DNA of 32,053 bases from Balneolaceae bacterium. Lineage in GTDB: Bacteria > Bacteroidota > Rhodothermia > Balneolales > Balneolaceae. The position numbers were made by a program, and so were the translations under genes. Of this stretch, positions 1 through 9,522 are shown piece by piece (positions within the stretch are counted from its first letter, which is position 1; every line of letters begins with the position of its first letter). Below the pieces are notes generated by a model. The model did not search any database, was not told the DNA's origin, and saw nothing but the letters and a program-made list of their open reading frames with translations. Where the stretch lies: contig REDT01000207.1 in the NCBI GenBank assembly GCA_007693295.1, positions 1-32,053 on the forward strand, written 5' to 3'.

Positions 1-36
1 GAAAATCTTAGAATCGGAAACAGATATAAAATCACA

Positions 37-3000
37 CTACTGCCCGACAGGACGGTCTTCAAACCGGCGGAGCTGTTCGAAATACTGCTCAATAAGTCGC
101 TGATATTGCTCTGAGAAGCGTGTATAATTGGGATCCTGCAGTCTCGATCGAATCTCCTGCTGGAGCTGCTCCAGGGTCATTTCCGGAGGCAGGGTACGGT
201 CATACTCCCGCACTGCCGTTCCCTCTCTCTCCTCAGATTCACCACGCTGCTGCAGCGACTCTTCCGTTTCAAGCATTCTCGACAGTATATTTTGTTGCCG
301 CTGTACCATTAGCGGGTCGGTAATTCCTCCACGCATCTCATTGATGGAATCTTCCATCTCTTCAATCAGCCGCTGCATCTCGCTTAGAGTACGATCTCCG
401 GGTTCAAGTGCGCCGCGCCGCTGAAGTTCCCGGAGTTTTTGCCGGATCTCATTTTGCTGGCGTGCCAGTTGATCCAGCCGTTCCGACTCCTGTTGGGTAA
501 GCCGCTCGCCCTGGATGTCGTTAATTAAATCCTGTAACTGCTGATTTAGCTGTTGCTGATCTCCTGACATCTGCTGCAGCTCTTCAACCATTTGCTGCAT
601 GCTCATGCCTCCGCCTCCGCCATTACCCTGCTGATCCATTAGCTGATCGATCAGGGAAGCAATCATGGAGGTGAGATCATTGATACCCCCGAGCGATTCA
701 CGGGTGGCTATCGAAGACCCGCGCTGATTTCTCTCTACCATCTGATCCATAGCCCGGCCCAGCCCGCGCTCTACTTCTGCTTTTTTCCGGTTGATCTGGT
801 TTGGAATACCCGGCAGTTCGGCCGATACGGCAAAGAGTGTATCCGATACGAAAGAGAACTGATCGCTGATATTTTTCTGCGTTCGGGCAAGTTCTACAAA
901 TCCCTGGCTTCGATTTCGCGTATCTGAGGCTGTTTGAGTTACATACTCCTGCATGTTCGAAAGTTCAAGAAGCGTATAGAGCGCACGCTGAAGAGCCATG
1001 ATGTTTACCTGGATCTGCTGTCCGCCCATCTGCTGAATAGATGACCGGAACTTTTCTGCTTCCTGCTGAAGCTGCTCACTGATCTGCTGCTGTTGCTCTT
1101 GCATCTCTTCTGAAGGCGCAGACTCACCATTTCCTGTCTGTTCGGATGCGTCATTCTGAAGTTCCCTGAGCTGATCTTTAACCCTGTTCAGTTGTTCCTG
1201 CGACTCCTCTTTTAACTGTTTCAATCTCTCTTCAGACCGCTTGGGGGGATTGCTATCCAAATCCTGCAGCTGTTTTTCAAGATTCTCAATATCGTCTCCA
1301 ACCGACTCCAGTTCATTTTCAAGCTGCTGCAGGGATTGATCGCTTTGCGGAGCGGTTCGCTCTGCGAGATCTTCGTACTGTCGTGCCAGTTTATCGAGAT
1401 CGCTGTTCATCTTCAGGCGCTTGAAAAGCTCAGCCGTTCTCTCGAGGCGTTCGCGATAAAGATTTTCGTTGAAATCCATATTCTCAAGAGCCCTTTCAAT
1501 CTCCTGTGGCGACATACTCTCCAGCGCCTTCTGCATCTGCTCCATAGCTTCCCGCAGGGCAGGGTCATCCAGTTCTTTCATCAGCTGCTGAAGTTCACGA
1601 TAGGCTTGCTGGGTTTCCTGCGAAACATTATCGTTTTGCTGCATCTCCGACCGGAGCTGCTCAAACTGCTCATTCATCCTTTTTACGGCTTCGTCAATCT
1701 CCTCTTGCCGTTCGCGGATTTCATTCATCATCTGCTCCTCTTCATACCCGCCCTCAGGATTTTGCCGAAGTCTTTCCAGGAACTCTTCGTACTCTCGTTC
1801 CATATCGCGAAAGTTGTCTGTAATCTGATCCAGATCGCTCTGTACGTCTCGCTCCTTACTGTCGAGGTCTTCAAAGTAGTCGGCCAGCGAAGGCACCTGG
1901 ATGATCACGCTTTGAGACTCACTCCATTTATATCCTGATACTTCATCGTTGTCCCACACCCTGATGGTAAAGGTCAGTTCATCCCTGGGCCGCAAATTCA
2001 AATCGGTCAGGTCCCAGCCGAATGCTTCAGTTCGTCCATTCCGTGGCCGTTCCAAAGGTTTGGTTCCGGTGATGGGTTCATCCACAAAAGCGCGGGTCAG
2101 CCGCCATCGCAGCTCTGCGCGGGTCAGTCCAAAATCGTCGGTAGCCTGGTATAAAACTTCTACGGAGCGCGGGTCGGTTTTCAGTACGGTTCCAACGGGC
2201 TCCTGTATGGTTACTGCCGGGTATTGATCCTGCCTGAGATTAACTCTTGTGGTGTATGGGTTGCGGTTTTTCAACCCATCTTCATCCACCATTTCAAAGA
2301 GGAGGGTATCGGAGGCCTGGGGTTCCAGGTCGAACTGATAAGCGCGATTGTCTGAACCCTCCATTTTCGACAGATCGATCCATTCACCTTTCGACTTCAC
2401 CCGGATTGACTCAAGTGCTTTATTGGTGGTTCCTTCCAATTGAAGGGAAGAGCCCGGGTAGAGGTTGATTTCCGAAAATGGATAGGATTGCCGGTTTTGG
2501 GGCAACCCCGTGTAGGAGGGAGGCGTAACCCTTGCAATCAACTCCTCAAATCGTGGCTGTAACTGAACGTCAACCCTGTAGGGTTCACTTTTAAAACCAT
2601 CCATCTCAATGCGATAGGTAATACTGTTTGTCAGCTCTATAGCGGCAGCAGAAAATTGATCTGTTCCGCTCTGCTGAAGGGGCCGGCTCCTGAAATCATC
2701 TTCGAGATCTGTTTTAAATTCAAATTGCAGCCGATCGGGCAGGGTGCCGTTGTTAAAAAGAATGGAAGCTTGAAACTCAGAGCCATGTTCAATAGTGGTA
2801 TCGCCGGGTGCAATCGCAAATTCGAAGGGGTTCGGTTTCTCAAACGATTCCCAGAAAGCAATGGCTCTTTTAGAATTATCAGGCTGGGTAATTCCTGCCA
2901 AGCCGAAAAGGAAAACACCGGCTAAAGCCAAAATCAGTGTACTTCGAAAAGTTCTATTGGTTTCGGTACTGTTTACGAAGAGGTTAAGTTCTCTCTGAAG

Positions 3001-3402
3001 CGCATCATACTCAACTCCTTTGATGTTTGATGCAATAGCGGCATCATAAAACCTGGATTTTTTTTGATCCGGGTCCAGATAAAGGTCAAGCGCACTGTGA
3101 ACCCGGTTCTCATCAATGCTTTCAAAGAAGGAGTGATAGAATGATGTAAATGAAGCCCTCTCTTTTTTTCGATGTACCAGGAATGCAGAAAATAGTGCAC
3201 CGGCTGCCAGTACCGCCAGGTATATCGATTTAAATTCACTGCTGAAGTAGTAAAAGCCCTCAAGGAGAATTAAAAGAGAGAAGCCAACAAAAATCAAACC
3301 CGCAAATATCAAAAACATGCTCAGGGTTGACCTTCTCCCCAAACGTTTGTGAGAACGTTTCAACAGGTCTTTAATCTGCTGAATATCCGGTTTGTTTTGC
3401 AT
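37..3402 (-). CDS. DUF4175 family membrane/coiled-coil protein
   Basis: This 1121-residue protein of unknown function matches the DUF4175 architecture found in Bacteroidota and relatives. Two hydrophobic segments lie near residues 26-48 and 57-77 and a third near 153-172. They are followed by a beta-rich region (about 200-500) that is probably periplasmic. From about residue 510 to the C-terminus it is almost continuous charged, Gln/Glu-rich coiled coil with many QQL/EQL repeats, broken near residue 930 by a short GNGGGGG linker. No catalytic motif is visible. The start MQNKPDIQQ is the first ATG of the frame and leaves a 68-bp gap to the upstream MBL gene, so the two may be co-transcribed. 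The low-complexity coiled coil produces several antisense ORFs that I treat as shadows. The family assignment is fairly sure; the cellular role is not known. Confidence 0.85.
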   Translation of the reverse strand: MQNKPDIQQIKDLLKRSHKRLGRRSTLSMFLIFAGLIFVGFSLLILLEGFYYFSSEFKSIYLAVLAAGALFSAFLVHRKKERASFTSFYHSFFESIDENRVHSALDLYLDPDQKKSRFYDAAIASNIKGVEYDALQRELNLFVNSTETNRTFRSTLILALAGVFLFGLAGITQPDNSKRAIAFWESFEKPNPFEFAIAPGDTTIEHGSEFQASILFNNGTLPDRLQFEFKTDLEDDFRSRPLQQSGTDQFSAAAIELTNSITYRIEMDGFKSEPYRVDVQLQPRFEELIARVTPPSYTGLPQNRQSYPFSEINLYPGSSLQLEGTTNKALESIRVKSKGEWIDLSKMEGSDNRAYQFDLEPQASDTLLFEMVDEDGLKNRNPYTTRVNLRQDQYPAVTIQEPVGTVLKTDPRSVEVLYQATDDFGLTRAELRWRLTRAFVDEPITGTKPLERPRNGRTEAFGWDLTDLNLRPRDELTFTIRVWDNDEVSGYKWSESQSVIIQVPSLADYFEDLDSKERDVQSDLDQITDNFRDMEREYEEFLERLRQNPEGGYEEEQMMNEIRERQEEIDEAVKRMNEQFEQLRSEMQQNDNVSQETQQAYRELQQLMKELDDPALREAMEQMQKALESMSPQEIERALENMDFNENLYRERLERTAELFKRLKMNSDLDKLARQYEDLAERTAPQSDQSLQQLENELESVGDDIENLEKQLQDLDSNPPKRSEERLKQLKEESQEQLNRVKDQLRELQNDASEQTGNGESAPSEEMQEQQQQISEQLQQEAEKFRSSIQQMGGQQIQVNIMALQRALYTLLELSNMQEYVTQTASDTRNRSQGFVELARTQKNISDQFSFVSDTLFAVSAELPGIPNQINRKKAEVERGLGRAMDQMVERNQRGSSIATRESLGGINDLTSMIASLIDQLMDQQGNGGGGGMSMQQMVEELQQMSGDQQQLNQQLQDLINDIQGERLTQQESERLDQLARQQNEIRQKLRELQRRGALEPGDRTLSEMQRLIEEMEDSINEMRGGITDPLMVQRQQNILSRMLETEESLQQRGESEEREGTAVREYDRTLPPEMTLEQLQQEIRSRLQDPNYTRFSEQYQRLIEQYFEQLRRFEDRPVGQ

Positions 3403-3470
3403 GTTGCTGTTTGTTGGCTTATGGTGCAGTTCGTAACCTATACAGAAGGTGTAACGTCAGTTGGCCTCAT

Positions 3471-4343
3471 TTATGAGATTTCAGATAAAGTCAATGATTT
3501 ATCCATTCTGAATTTTCCGTTATCCGATTGTACGGTAATTATTTCGTGGGTGGCATCGTGTTCAAGGAAAAGATACCATCCCTGTTCAGCTGCCATTTTC
3601 AAAAACGTTTCTTTCTCCTTCAGCGTTTGAACAGGTGCCATATCATATCCCATCACCCAGGGAAGTGGAACGTGTGCAAACGTAGGTATTAAATCGGCGG
3701 CGAAGACAATCGTGAGGTTTTTGTCGCTAAAAACAGGCAGCTGCTGACCTATGGTGTGGCCGTCCATCGGCATGGTTTTAAACCCGTTCTCAAACTCATG
3801 GTGATCTTTTACTAGATTCAATCGCCCGCTATGTTTGATGGGTTCGATATTCTCAGAAAAAAAACTGGCCTTTTCACGTGCATTCGGATGATTTGCCGTT
3901 TCCCAGTGTCGTTCGTTTACATGGTAAGCCGCATTTGGAAATACCTCTTTCAGGTTACCGGATTCATCAAAGCGGGTTGTACCGCCACAGTGGTCAAAAT
4001 GGAGATGGGAGAAAACCATATCGGTGATATCTTCCGGTTTAAGCCCAATAGCTTTCAGTGAAGAGAGCAGGTCACTGTGTTGATAATCAAGCGAATAGAT
4101 TTTCTCCATCTTTTCATCAAATTTATGGCCGCTGCCATTATCGATCAGATAGATCTTTCCGGTGGAGGCGGATTTAACCACAAGACAGCGCATGGCCATG
4201 GGTATGCGGTTCTTATCGTCTGCAGGTATCTGCCGGCTCCAGAGCGTTTTTGGCACTACACCAAACATAGCGCCGCCATCGAGCATAAACCGCCCGGCTT
4301 CAACGGGGAATAATTCAAGGTCTCCGATTTTAAGTGAATTCAT
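3471..4343 (-). CDS. MBL-fold metallo-hydrolase
   Basis: This 290-residue metallo-beta-lactamase-fold hydrolase carries the dinuclear zinc signature HLHFDHCGG (HxHxDH) near residue 112. Further likely metal ligands are the His in MDGHTIGQ, the Asp in FAADLIP and the late His in FLEHD. The layout resembles lactonase-like members of the fold, including AHL-lactonase relatives, but the substrate cannot be read from sequence. There is no signal peptide, so the enzyme is probably cytoplasmic. The gene sits just downstream of the respiratory-operon terminator and 68 bp upstream of the DUF4175 gene, which implies its own promoter in the roughly 70 bp before the ATG. A function in the neighbouring respiratory chain is not implied. 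Confidence 0.85.
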   Translation of the reverse strand: MNSLKIGDLELFPVEAGRFMLDGGAMFGVVPKTLWSRQIPADDKNRIPMAMRCLVVKSASTGKIYLIDNGSGHKFDEKMEKIYSLDYQHSDLLSSLKAIGLKPEDITDMVFSHLHFDHCGGTTRFDESGNLKEVFPNAAYHVNERHWETANHPNAREKASFFSENIEPIKHSGRLNLVKDHHEFENGFKTMPMDGHTIGQQLPVFSDKNLTIVFAADLIPTFAHVPLPWVMGYDMAPVQTLKEKETFLKMAAEQGWYLFLEHDATHEIITVQSDNGKFRMDKSLTLSEIS

Positions 4344-4410
4344 TTTATGGTGGTCAAATATTAAAGTGTCAGAATTTGGGTGATACGTCTAAGCTGAACT
4401 CATACTCTAT

Positions 4411-4443
4411 ATAAAAAAAGCCGGCTTCGCAAGAAACCGGCTT
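4411..4443 (-). terminator. Rho-independent terminator of the ACIII-cox operon
   Basis: Read on the minus strand, an 11-bp stem (AAGCCGGTTTC with GAAGCCGGCTT, one G-T wobble) closes a four-base loop and runs straight into a T-tract (TTTTTTTAT). It lies 21 bp after the stop of the subunit IV gene, at the end of the respiratory gene run. Confidence 0.9.
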
Positions 4444-4464
4444 ATGTAAAAATGTGCTGTACAT

Positions 4465-4767
4465 TTAGAAGCTTGGAATAGGATCACTTCGATACAGGGT
4501 ATCAAGCAGTGTGATGCCTACCAGCAGCAGAAAGAAGACGACTGACGTAATTAACAACATTACATTGAACTGGCTGTCCCACCAAAGGTTCATAAAAAAG
4601 AGTGCCACAATGGTCGCTTTAACTACTGCAATGAATATAGCTACAACCACATTCCACGGATCGGGAATATTTATCCAGGTAACGGCTACTGTAATAAAGG
4701 TGAGGATGAAAAGTGCAGTGCCAATTCCCCACAAAAACTTGGCTGATGAAATATGATGTCCGCTCAT
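4465..4767 (-). CDS. coxD: Cytochrome c oxidase subunit IV family protein
   Basis: This 100-residue membrane protein has three predicted helices, near residues 11-31, 38-60 and 68-90, as in small bacterial caa3-type subunit IV proteins. It has no redox motif; these subunits are thought to stabilise the oxidase. It is the last gene of the ACIII-cox operon, 21 bp after subunit III and 21 bp before the terminator. The assignment rests on size, topology, the VVVAIFIAVVKATIVALFFM helix typical of the family, and position. Confidence 0.85.
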   Translation of the reverse strand: MSGHHISSAKFLWGIGTALFILTFITVAVTWINIPDPWNVVVAIFIAVVKATIVALFFMNLWWDSQFNVMLLITSVVFFLLLVGITLLDTLYRSDPIPSF

Positions 4768-4788
4768 GAGTAAGAGATAGTTTTTCAG

Positions 4789-5448
4789 TTAATCGATCAG
4801 GTAGAGTAATGGGAAAAGGAATATCCAAATCACATCCACAAGGTGCCAGTATAGTCCGGTTATTTCAACCGGAGTATAATACCCGCTGTGAAACACCTTC
4901 TTTTTCGCTTTAATAACCAGCCAGACCATCAAGCCGATTCCAATAACAACGTGTAAACCGTGAAGGCCTGTCATCATGTAGTATATGCTGAAAAAGATAT
5001 TTGCTTTTTCATGCTCCAGGCCGTCGTACGTATAGTAGGCCCCCGGTGCAATTCCTTTTTCAAGTTTTTCGGCATACTCAAAAAACTTAATTACCATGAA
5101 TATAATCGCCAGTCCGATGGTGATGTAGAGGTTATAGATCAGCCCCTTAATCTGGTTCAGCTGAGCCGACCGGATGGCCATGGCAACCGTGAGTGAACTA
5201 CCGATCAGTACAGCCGTATTTACGGTTCCCCAAAAAGCATTCAGCTCTGTTGAAGCTTCCAGGTAAAGTTCGGGGTACCAGGCACGATAGACAATGTATG
5301 CGGCAAAAAGCCCTCCGAAAAAGAGAATTTCAGTAACAAGAAAGATCCACATCCCCAACTTTGAAGATTCAAATTGCTGATCACTGTCAACAAAGTGATG
5401 CTGTATGTGGTCTGTTTTATGCTCTATGTCAACAGAAGTTTGAGCCAT
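4789..5448 (-). CDS. coxC: Cytochrome c oxidase subunit III
   Basis: This 219-residue heme-copper oxidase subunit III is an integral membrane protein with about five helices, the short bacterial form lacking the first two helices of the mitochondrial protein. Family marks include KLGMWIFLVTEILFFGG at the start, MTGLHGLHVVIG in the middle, and LYWHLVDVIWIFLFPLLYL at the end. The subunit carries no redox centre and stabilises subunit I and proton uptake. It starts 10 bp after the coxA stop and is followed by the subunit IV gene. Confidence 0.95.
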   Translation of the reverse strand: MAQTSVDIEHKTDHIQHHFVDSDQQFESSKLGMWIFLVTEILFFGGLFAAYIVYRAWYPELYLEASTELNAFWGTVNTAVLIGSSLTVAMAIRSAQLNQIKGLIYNLYITIGLAIIFMVIKFFEYAEKLEKGIAPGAYYTYDGLEHEKANIFFSIYYMMTGLHGLHVVIGIGLMVWLVIKAKKKVFHSGYYTPVEITGLYWHLVDVIWIFLFPLLYLID

Positions 5449-5458
5449 GATTTATGAT

Positions 5459-7195
5459 TTACGCTTTATCTTTGACGGTTGTTGAAATGTCCACTTTTTC
5501 ACCTGCATGGTGGCCATTGTGTTTACTGGCGATGCCAAGCTGAAATTCTGACATCGGCTTGTGGTAGTCGTAAGGCCCGTTAATAATTACAGGAGTATGC
5601 TCAAAATTGTGTAGTGGCGGAGGGGAAGATACCTGCCATTCCAGTGCCCGGCTGCCCCAGGGATTGGCCGCTGCTTTTTCTCCTCTGAAGAAAGAGTAGA
5701 GCAGGTAACCAAACATAATAAAGAAGCCAATTCCAATGATGTAAGATCCGATCGTAGAGAACTGGTGGAACGACTGGAACTGATCAATGTAGTTGAAGTA
5801 ACGCCTTGGCATGCCTTGCGACCCCATTACAAACTGCGGCAGAAAGGTCATATTAAAGCCAATAAAGATTATAATGGCTGAAAATTTAGCCCATTTTTCA
5901 CTATACATTTTGCCGAACATCTTAGGCCACCAGTAGTGAAGACCGGCCAGGAATGCCATTACCATACCACCCATCATTACATAGTGAAAATGAGCAACTA
6001 CATAGTAGGTGTCATGCAAATGGATGTCTACAGCCAGGGCACCCAGCATAATCCCGGTAAATCCTCCAATCATAAACTGGAATAGGAAAATCTGGGCATA
6101 GAGCATCGGGGTTTTCATATCTATAGAACCCCGGTACATCGTTGCCACCCAGTTAAATATCTTAATACCGGTTGGTATACCCACAAGAAATGTGAGGAAT
6201 GAGAAAACCATGTTTGCCAGTGATGATTGGCCCGCAGTGAACATATGATGGCCCCATACCAGAAACCCGATAAAAGCAATGGCAAGAGAGGAGATGGCAA
6301 TAGCCCAGTATCCGAAAATAATTTTTCTGGAAAATGTGGATATCACTTCAGAAATAACACCAAAACCGGGTACAATCATAATATAAACGGCAGGGTGGGA
6401 GTAGAACCAGAAGAAGTGCTGGTATAGAACAGGGTCACCGCCAAGAGCCGGGTCAAATATTCCGATGCTGAGCACCCTCTCCATGGTAAGAAGCAGAAGG
6501 GTTATGGCCAAAACGGGAGTTGCCAGCACCTGAATGATACTTGTGGCATAAAGAGCCCACATATTCAATGGAAGCTTGTTCCAGGTCATGCCGGGGGCAC
6601 GAAGTTTATGAATGGTTGTGATGAAGTTTACACCTGTTAAAATGGATGAAAATCCGAGTATGAAAATACCAAGAGTCATCATCATTACATTACCCCCGGT
6701 TGTGGCACTGTAAGGCGTATAGAATGTCCATCCGGTATCTACACCGCCCGTTAAGATGGCAATGAGCGTAAAGACGGCACCAATTACATAAATGTAAAAA
6801 CTGGCGAGGTTAACCCGGGGGAAAGCAACATCCTTGCAGCCAAGCTGAAGGGGCAGTATAAAGTTTCCAAGAGCGGCAGGTACAGATGGCACCAAAAAGA
6901 AGAATACCATAATTGCACCGTGCAGAGTAAATATCTGATTGTAAACATCTGCATCCATAAATGAACGGGCAGGTGTTAACAGCTCGGTACGTAAAACTAA
7001 GGCAAGCATGCCTCCCACAAAAAAGAAGAAGGCTAAAGAGGCGAGGTACATCAATCCAATCTTCTTGTGATCGACGGTCGTCATCCATGCCCAGATGCCG
7101 GTTTCCTCGTTTAGATAGTGTTTTTCAGGATATTCTTCCGGCTTGTATCGCCGGACCTGTATCTTATTTGTTGGTTTTGCTTCAGAAGTTGCCAT
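5459..7195 (-). CDS. coxA: Cytochrome c oxidase subunit I (A2-type heme-copper oxidase)
   Basis: This 578-residue catalytic subunit of the caa3 oxidase reduces oxygen to water at a heme a3-CuB site and pumps protons. Ligands seen are low-spin heme His92 (TLHG) and His404, CuB His267 (YSHPAVY), His316/His317 (WGHH), and heme a3 His402 ([11 protein letters not shown]). Tyr271 is the expected residue cross-linked to His267. The usual Glu of the A1 class before Val-Tyr (HPEVY) is replaced by Ala, and a Tyr-Ser pair precedes the His. This YSHP pattern is the A2-class signature described for Rhodothermus marinus caa3 oxidase. About twelve membrane helices are visible. The gene lies between coxB (9-bp gap) and coxC (10-bp gap). 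Confidence 0.97.
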   Translation of the reverse strand: MATSEAKPTNKIQVRRYKPEEYPEKHYLNEETGIWAWMTTVDHKKIGLMYLASLAFFFFVGGMLALVLRTELLTPARSFMDADVYNQIFTLHGAIMVFFFLVPSVPAALGNFILPLQLGCKDVAFPRVNLASFYIYVIGAVFTLIAILTGGVDTGWTFYTPYSATTGGNVMMMTLGIFILGFSSILTGVNFITTIHKLRAPGMTWNKLPLNMWALYATSIIQVLATPVLAITLLLLTMERVLSIGIFDPALGGDPVLYQHFFWFYSHPAVYIMIVPGFGVISEVISTFSRKIIFGYWAIAISSLAIAFIGFLVWGHHMFTAGQSSLANMVFSFLTFLVGIPTGIKIFNWVATMYRGSIDMKTPMLYAQIFLFQFMIGGFTGIMLGALAVDIHLHDTYYVVAHFHYVMMGGMVMAFLAGLHYWWPKMFGKMYSEKWAKFSAIIIFIGFNMTFLPQFVMGSQGMPRRYFNYIDQFQSFHQFSTIGSYIIGIGFFIMFGYLLYSFFRGEKAAANPWGSRALEWQVSSPPPLHNFEHTPVIINGPYDYHKPMSEFQLGIASKHNGHHAGEKVDISTTVKDKA

Positions 7196-7204
7196 TAAGC
7201 TTGC

Positions 7205-8146
7205 TTATTGTAAGGTTTTTAAATACTCAATAATCGCATCGATCTGACGATCGTTTAATGTACCGGCATAGGACGGCATTACCGGCTGATATCCCTTGGT
7301 AATCCGCGCATTGGGTTCAAGAATGCTCTCACGTACATAATTTTCGTCAACCACTACAATTTCACCATCTTCCATTTCTCTTTCAGACCCCCATAAACCC
7401 TGGAAGGTGGGGCCTTGCAAGCGGGTTCCGTCGGTGGAGTGGCAGGTGTCGCAGGCGTTTCGGGTAACAAGCTGCTCTCCAAGCTCTACCGGATCCATAT
7501 CATCGTCGGCAGAACCGGCTGTTTCAAGCCAGGTGTCAAAATCTTCCTGTGTATGTGCAAATACGGTAGCAAGCATATTGGAGTGAGCCGTTCCACAATA
7601 CTCAGCACAGTATACTATAGACTCACCCGGCTCTGTAACCTCAAACCAAAGTGATGTATACCGGTTGGGAAGTACATCCATTTTTACCCGATAGTCGGGC
7701 ACGAAGAAAGAGTGTATCACATCATCAGAACTCATAACCAGTTTTACAGGGCGGTTAGCCGGTACATGTAGCTCATTAACGCTTACAAAGCCGGTTTCGT
7801 AATGAAACTCCCAAAGCCAGCTTTTAGCAACAACACGAACCTCATAAGCGTCATCAGGAATGGTGATAAGATTCATATAACCGGTAAAACCCCAGCCAAA
7901 AACAATCATCACAAGAATGAGAGGAATAACAGACCATGTAATTTCCAGTTTATTGTTGTGAGATATTACAGGCGTCACATCCTCATCAGACCTTCTGCGG
8001 TATTTCCAGGAGAAGAAGATGATGGCAATGGTGATGCCGACAAGAAAAATGAGGCTTGTAACATTGATAAAATGAAATAATGCATCCGTAGTTTCAGCCG
8101 TCGTACTTTTGGCCGGAGGAAGCATAAAATCGGAAAATCTATTCAT
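7205..8146 (-). CDS. coxB: Cytochrome c oxidase subunit II with fused cytochrome c domain (caa3-type)
   Basis: This 313-residue subunit accepts electrons through a fused C-terminal cytochrome c and a CuA centre. Two N-terminal helices (about residues 27-46 and 70-91) precede a cupredoxin domain whose CuA ligands are visible: His145, then CAEYCGTAHSNM supplying Cys180, Glu182 (by backbone), Cys184, His188 and Met191. The C-terminal domain (about 220-313) has heme motif CDTCH at 232-236 and a probable Met290 axial ligand (PVMPSYAG). The fusion defines a caa3-type oxidase. The start codon overlaps the last base of the SCO stop codon (TAATG), suggesting translational coupling. The cytochrome domain closely resembles the C-terminal domain of ActE in the same operon. 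Confidence 0.96.
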   Translation of the reverse strand: MNRFSDFMLPPAKSTTAETTDALFHFINVTSLIFLVGITIAIIFFSWKYRRRSDEDVTPVISHNNKLEITWSVIPLILVMIVFGWGFTGYMNLITIPDDAYEVRVVAKSWLWEFHYETGFVSVNELHVPANRPVKLVMSSDDVIHSFFVPDYRVKMDVLPNRYTSLWFEVTEPGESIVYCAEYCGTAHSNMLATVFAHTQEDFDTWLETAGSADDDMDPVELGEQLVTRNACDTCHSTDGTRLQGPTFQGLWGSEREMEDGEIVVVDENYVRESILEPNARITKGYQPVMPSYAGTLNDRQIDAIIEYLKTLQ

Positions 8147-8982
8147 TACTCAATTTCAATTTTGTGTGGTTGTGTAGAACCTCGCTCGCGTATCCAAAAA
8201 ACGCCTAGAAATATACCCAGAATTATGACGGTAGCCAAGCCGCCAAGCTTCATAATGTTCATTGCAACGGGCACATAACTTTGTGAGGATGGGTCGTATG
8301 TAAAACAGTAAAGAAGCACTCTATCCATAGCTGAGCCTATATTTCCATCGGCTGCTTCATAGAGTGAATTGCGCAGATCGAACTCCCTGAAATTGGCTCC
8401 GTAGAGATAACGGGTAATAACAGCCTCGGGACTTATCATCATGATGCTTGCAAGGTGAAGATATTCACCGGTACGTTCATCATATTTGTAATTGAACCCG
8501 ATTGCTTCTGTAAGGGCTTTAATTGACTCTTCATTACCGGTAAGGAAATGCCAGCCATTTTCTGCCTCAGGTCGGTTCAGTTCACTGATATATCGGTTTT
8601 TAAAGTCAGCGGCTAATTCAGGTCCCTCTTCAGGATCAATACTGAATGAAATTATCGTATAATCTTTACCGGGAGTCCAAACTAAATCTTTTACCACTTT
8701 AAATACGCCATCAAGAACCATACTGCAGAGAATAGGGCACTCGTAGTAGAGCGGATTTAGAAGAACAGGTTTTCCACTTTCAATAAGCTCACCAATGCTA
8801 ACAGAATCGCCATCAGAATTGGCGAAGCGGAGATCAAGAGGAATTTTGTCTCCAAGTTTTTCATCAACGCCAATTTCATTAAGAATGGCGGGTCTGTTTT
8901 GGTTAAGCTGTGCACTTGCGCTATCAAAAATGAAAAACACTGATATCAATAATGTGACTATCTTTGTGGTTTTCATAATCAT
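8146..8982 (-). CDS. SCO family copper chaperone for CuA assembly
   Basis: This 278-residue SCO1/SenC-type protein delivers copper to, or reduces, the CuA site of oxidase subunit II, which is encoded immediately downstream. A signal peptide or N-terminal anchor covers residues 1-24 (SASAQ cleavage-like end). The thioredoxin-fold copper site is YYECPILC (Cys82, Cys86) with His176 (YLHLAS). A second hydrophobic segment near residues 244-264 anchors the C-terminus, which is longer than in minimal SCO proteins. The Pro after the second Cys usual in CPxxCP versions is Ser here. MIMKTTK may begin at the second Met; neither start has a clear Shine-Dalgarno. It lies 3 bp after the upstream stop. Confidence 0.9.
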   Translation of the reverse strand: MIMKTTKIVTLLISVFFIFDSASAQLNQNRPAILNEIGVDEKLGDKIPLDLRFANSDGDSVSIGELIESGKPVLLNPLYYECPILCSMVLDGVFKVVKDLVWTPGKDYTIISFSIDPEEGPELAADFKNRYISELNRPEAENGWHFLTGNEESIKALTEAIGFNYKYDERTGEYLHLASIMMISPEAVITRYLYGANFREFDLRNSLYEAADGNIGSAMDRVLLYCFTYDPSSQSYVPVAMNIMKLGGLATVIILGIFLGVFWIRERGSTQPHKIEIE

Positions 8983-8985
8983 TTT

Positions 8986-9501
8986 TCAATCATCTGTATC
9001 TTGTGCCATAATTGTTATCGCACTGTCAATAGGAATTCGATAAATACGTTCTTCAGGATCTACAACACCGAATGATCCCAATGTAGCCTGATCTCTTTGT
9101 TGCAATTCGTTGATGTCGAAATAAAGACTTACTTCAGATTGTTGCTGCTCCGTACCGACAATCGTATAGCTGTAAATTGCCATCAGGGCAAATATCATAA
9201 CCACGATAACTGCAGTACCAAAAATTGACCAAAATACAAGTCGTGGATAGTTGAGTTTGTCGGGAACAGCGCCAAAATCGACAGACGTTTTAAAATCATC
9301 CGACGCCTCCAAAGTTACTTCATTTACATCTTCTTCTGAAACGGGCTGAACACCCGTTTCGCGTACCCATTTTTCAATAATTTCTACCGTAACACCATGT
9401 TTCTCTGCAAGTTCTTGCTTCGCAGCGTCATCGCCAGATACCGCTTTTAAAGCAATAGCGGCTTTTTCTTCTTTTGTGAATTTTTTCGGTTCCGAACTCA
9501 T
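8986..9501 (-). CDS. Single-TM protein with transposase-like HTH N-terminus in the ACIII-cox operon
   Basis: I do not recognise this 171-residue protein as a named subunit. Residues 8-50 (KKFTKEEKAAIALKAV ... EKHGVTVEIIEKWVRE) look like the helix-turn-helix of IS3-family OrfA or DUF1153-like proteins. A charged linker follows, then one membrane helix near residues 88-112. A roughly 60-residue outer tail ends with ERIYRIPIDSAITIMAQ. It lies between ActF and SCO with gaps of 21 and 3 bp. In Rhodothermus-type ACIII a small single-helix subunit (ActG) is known, so by position this could be an ActG-like accessory or an oxidase assembly factor; that is inference only. DNA binding by a membrane-anchored HTH is possible but unproven. 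Confidence 0.75.
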   Translation of the reverse strand: MSSEPKKFTKEEKAAIALKAVSGDDAAKQELAEKHGVTVEIIEKWVRETGVQPVSEEDVNEVTLEASDDFKTSVDFGAVPDKLNYPRLVFWSIFGTAVIVVMIFALMAIYSYTIVGTEQQQSEVSLYFDINELQQRDQATLGSFGVVDPEERIYRIPIDSAITIMAQDTDD

Positions 9502-9522
9502 ATCAAATGTGCTTGAAAATTA

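Noticed and set aside
1336-1938. 200-codon plus-strand ORF
   Set aside because: It is antisense to the repetitive coiled coil of DUF4175; its Leu/His/Phe-rich product is what reversed Gln/Glu codons give.
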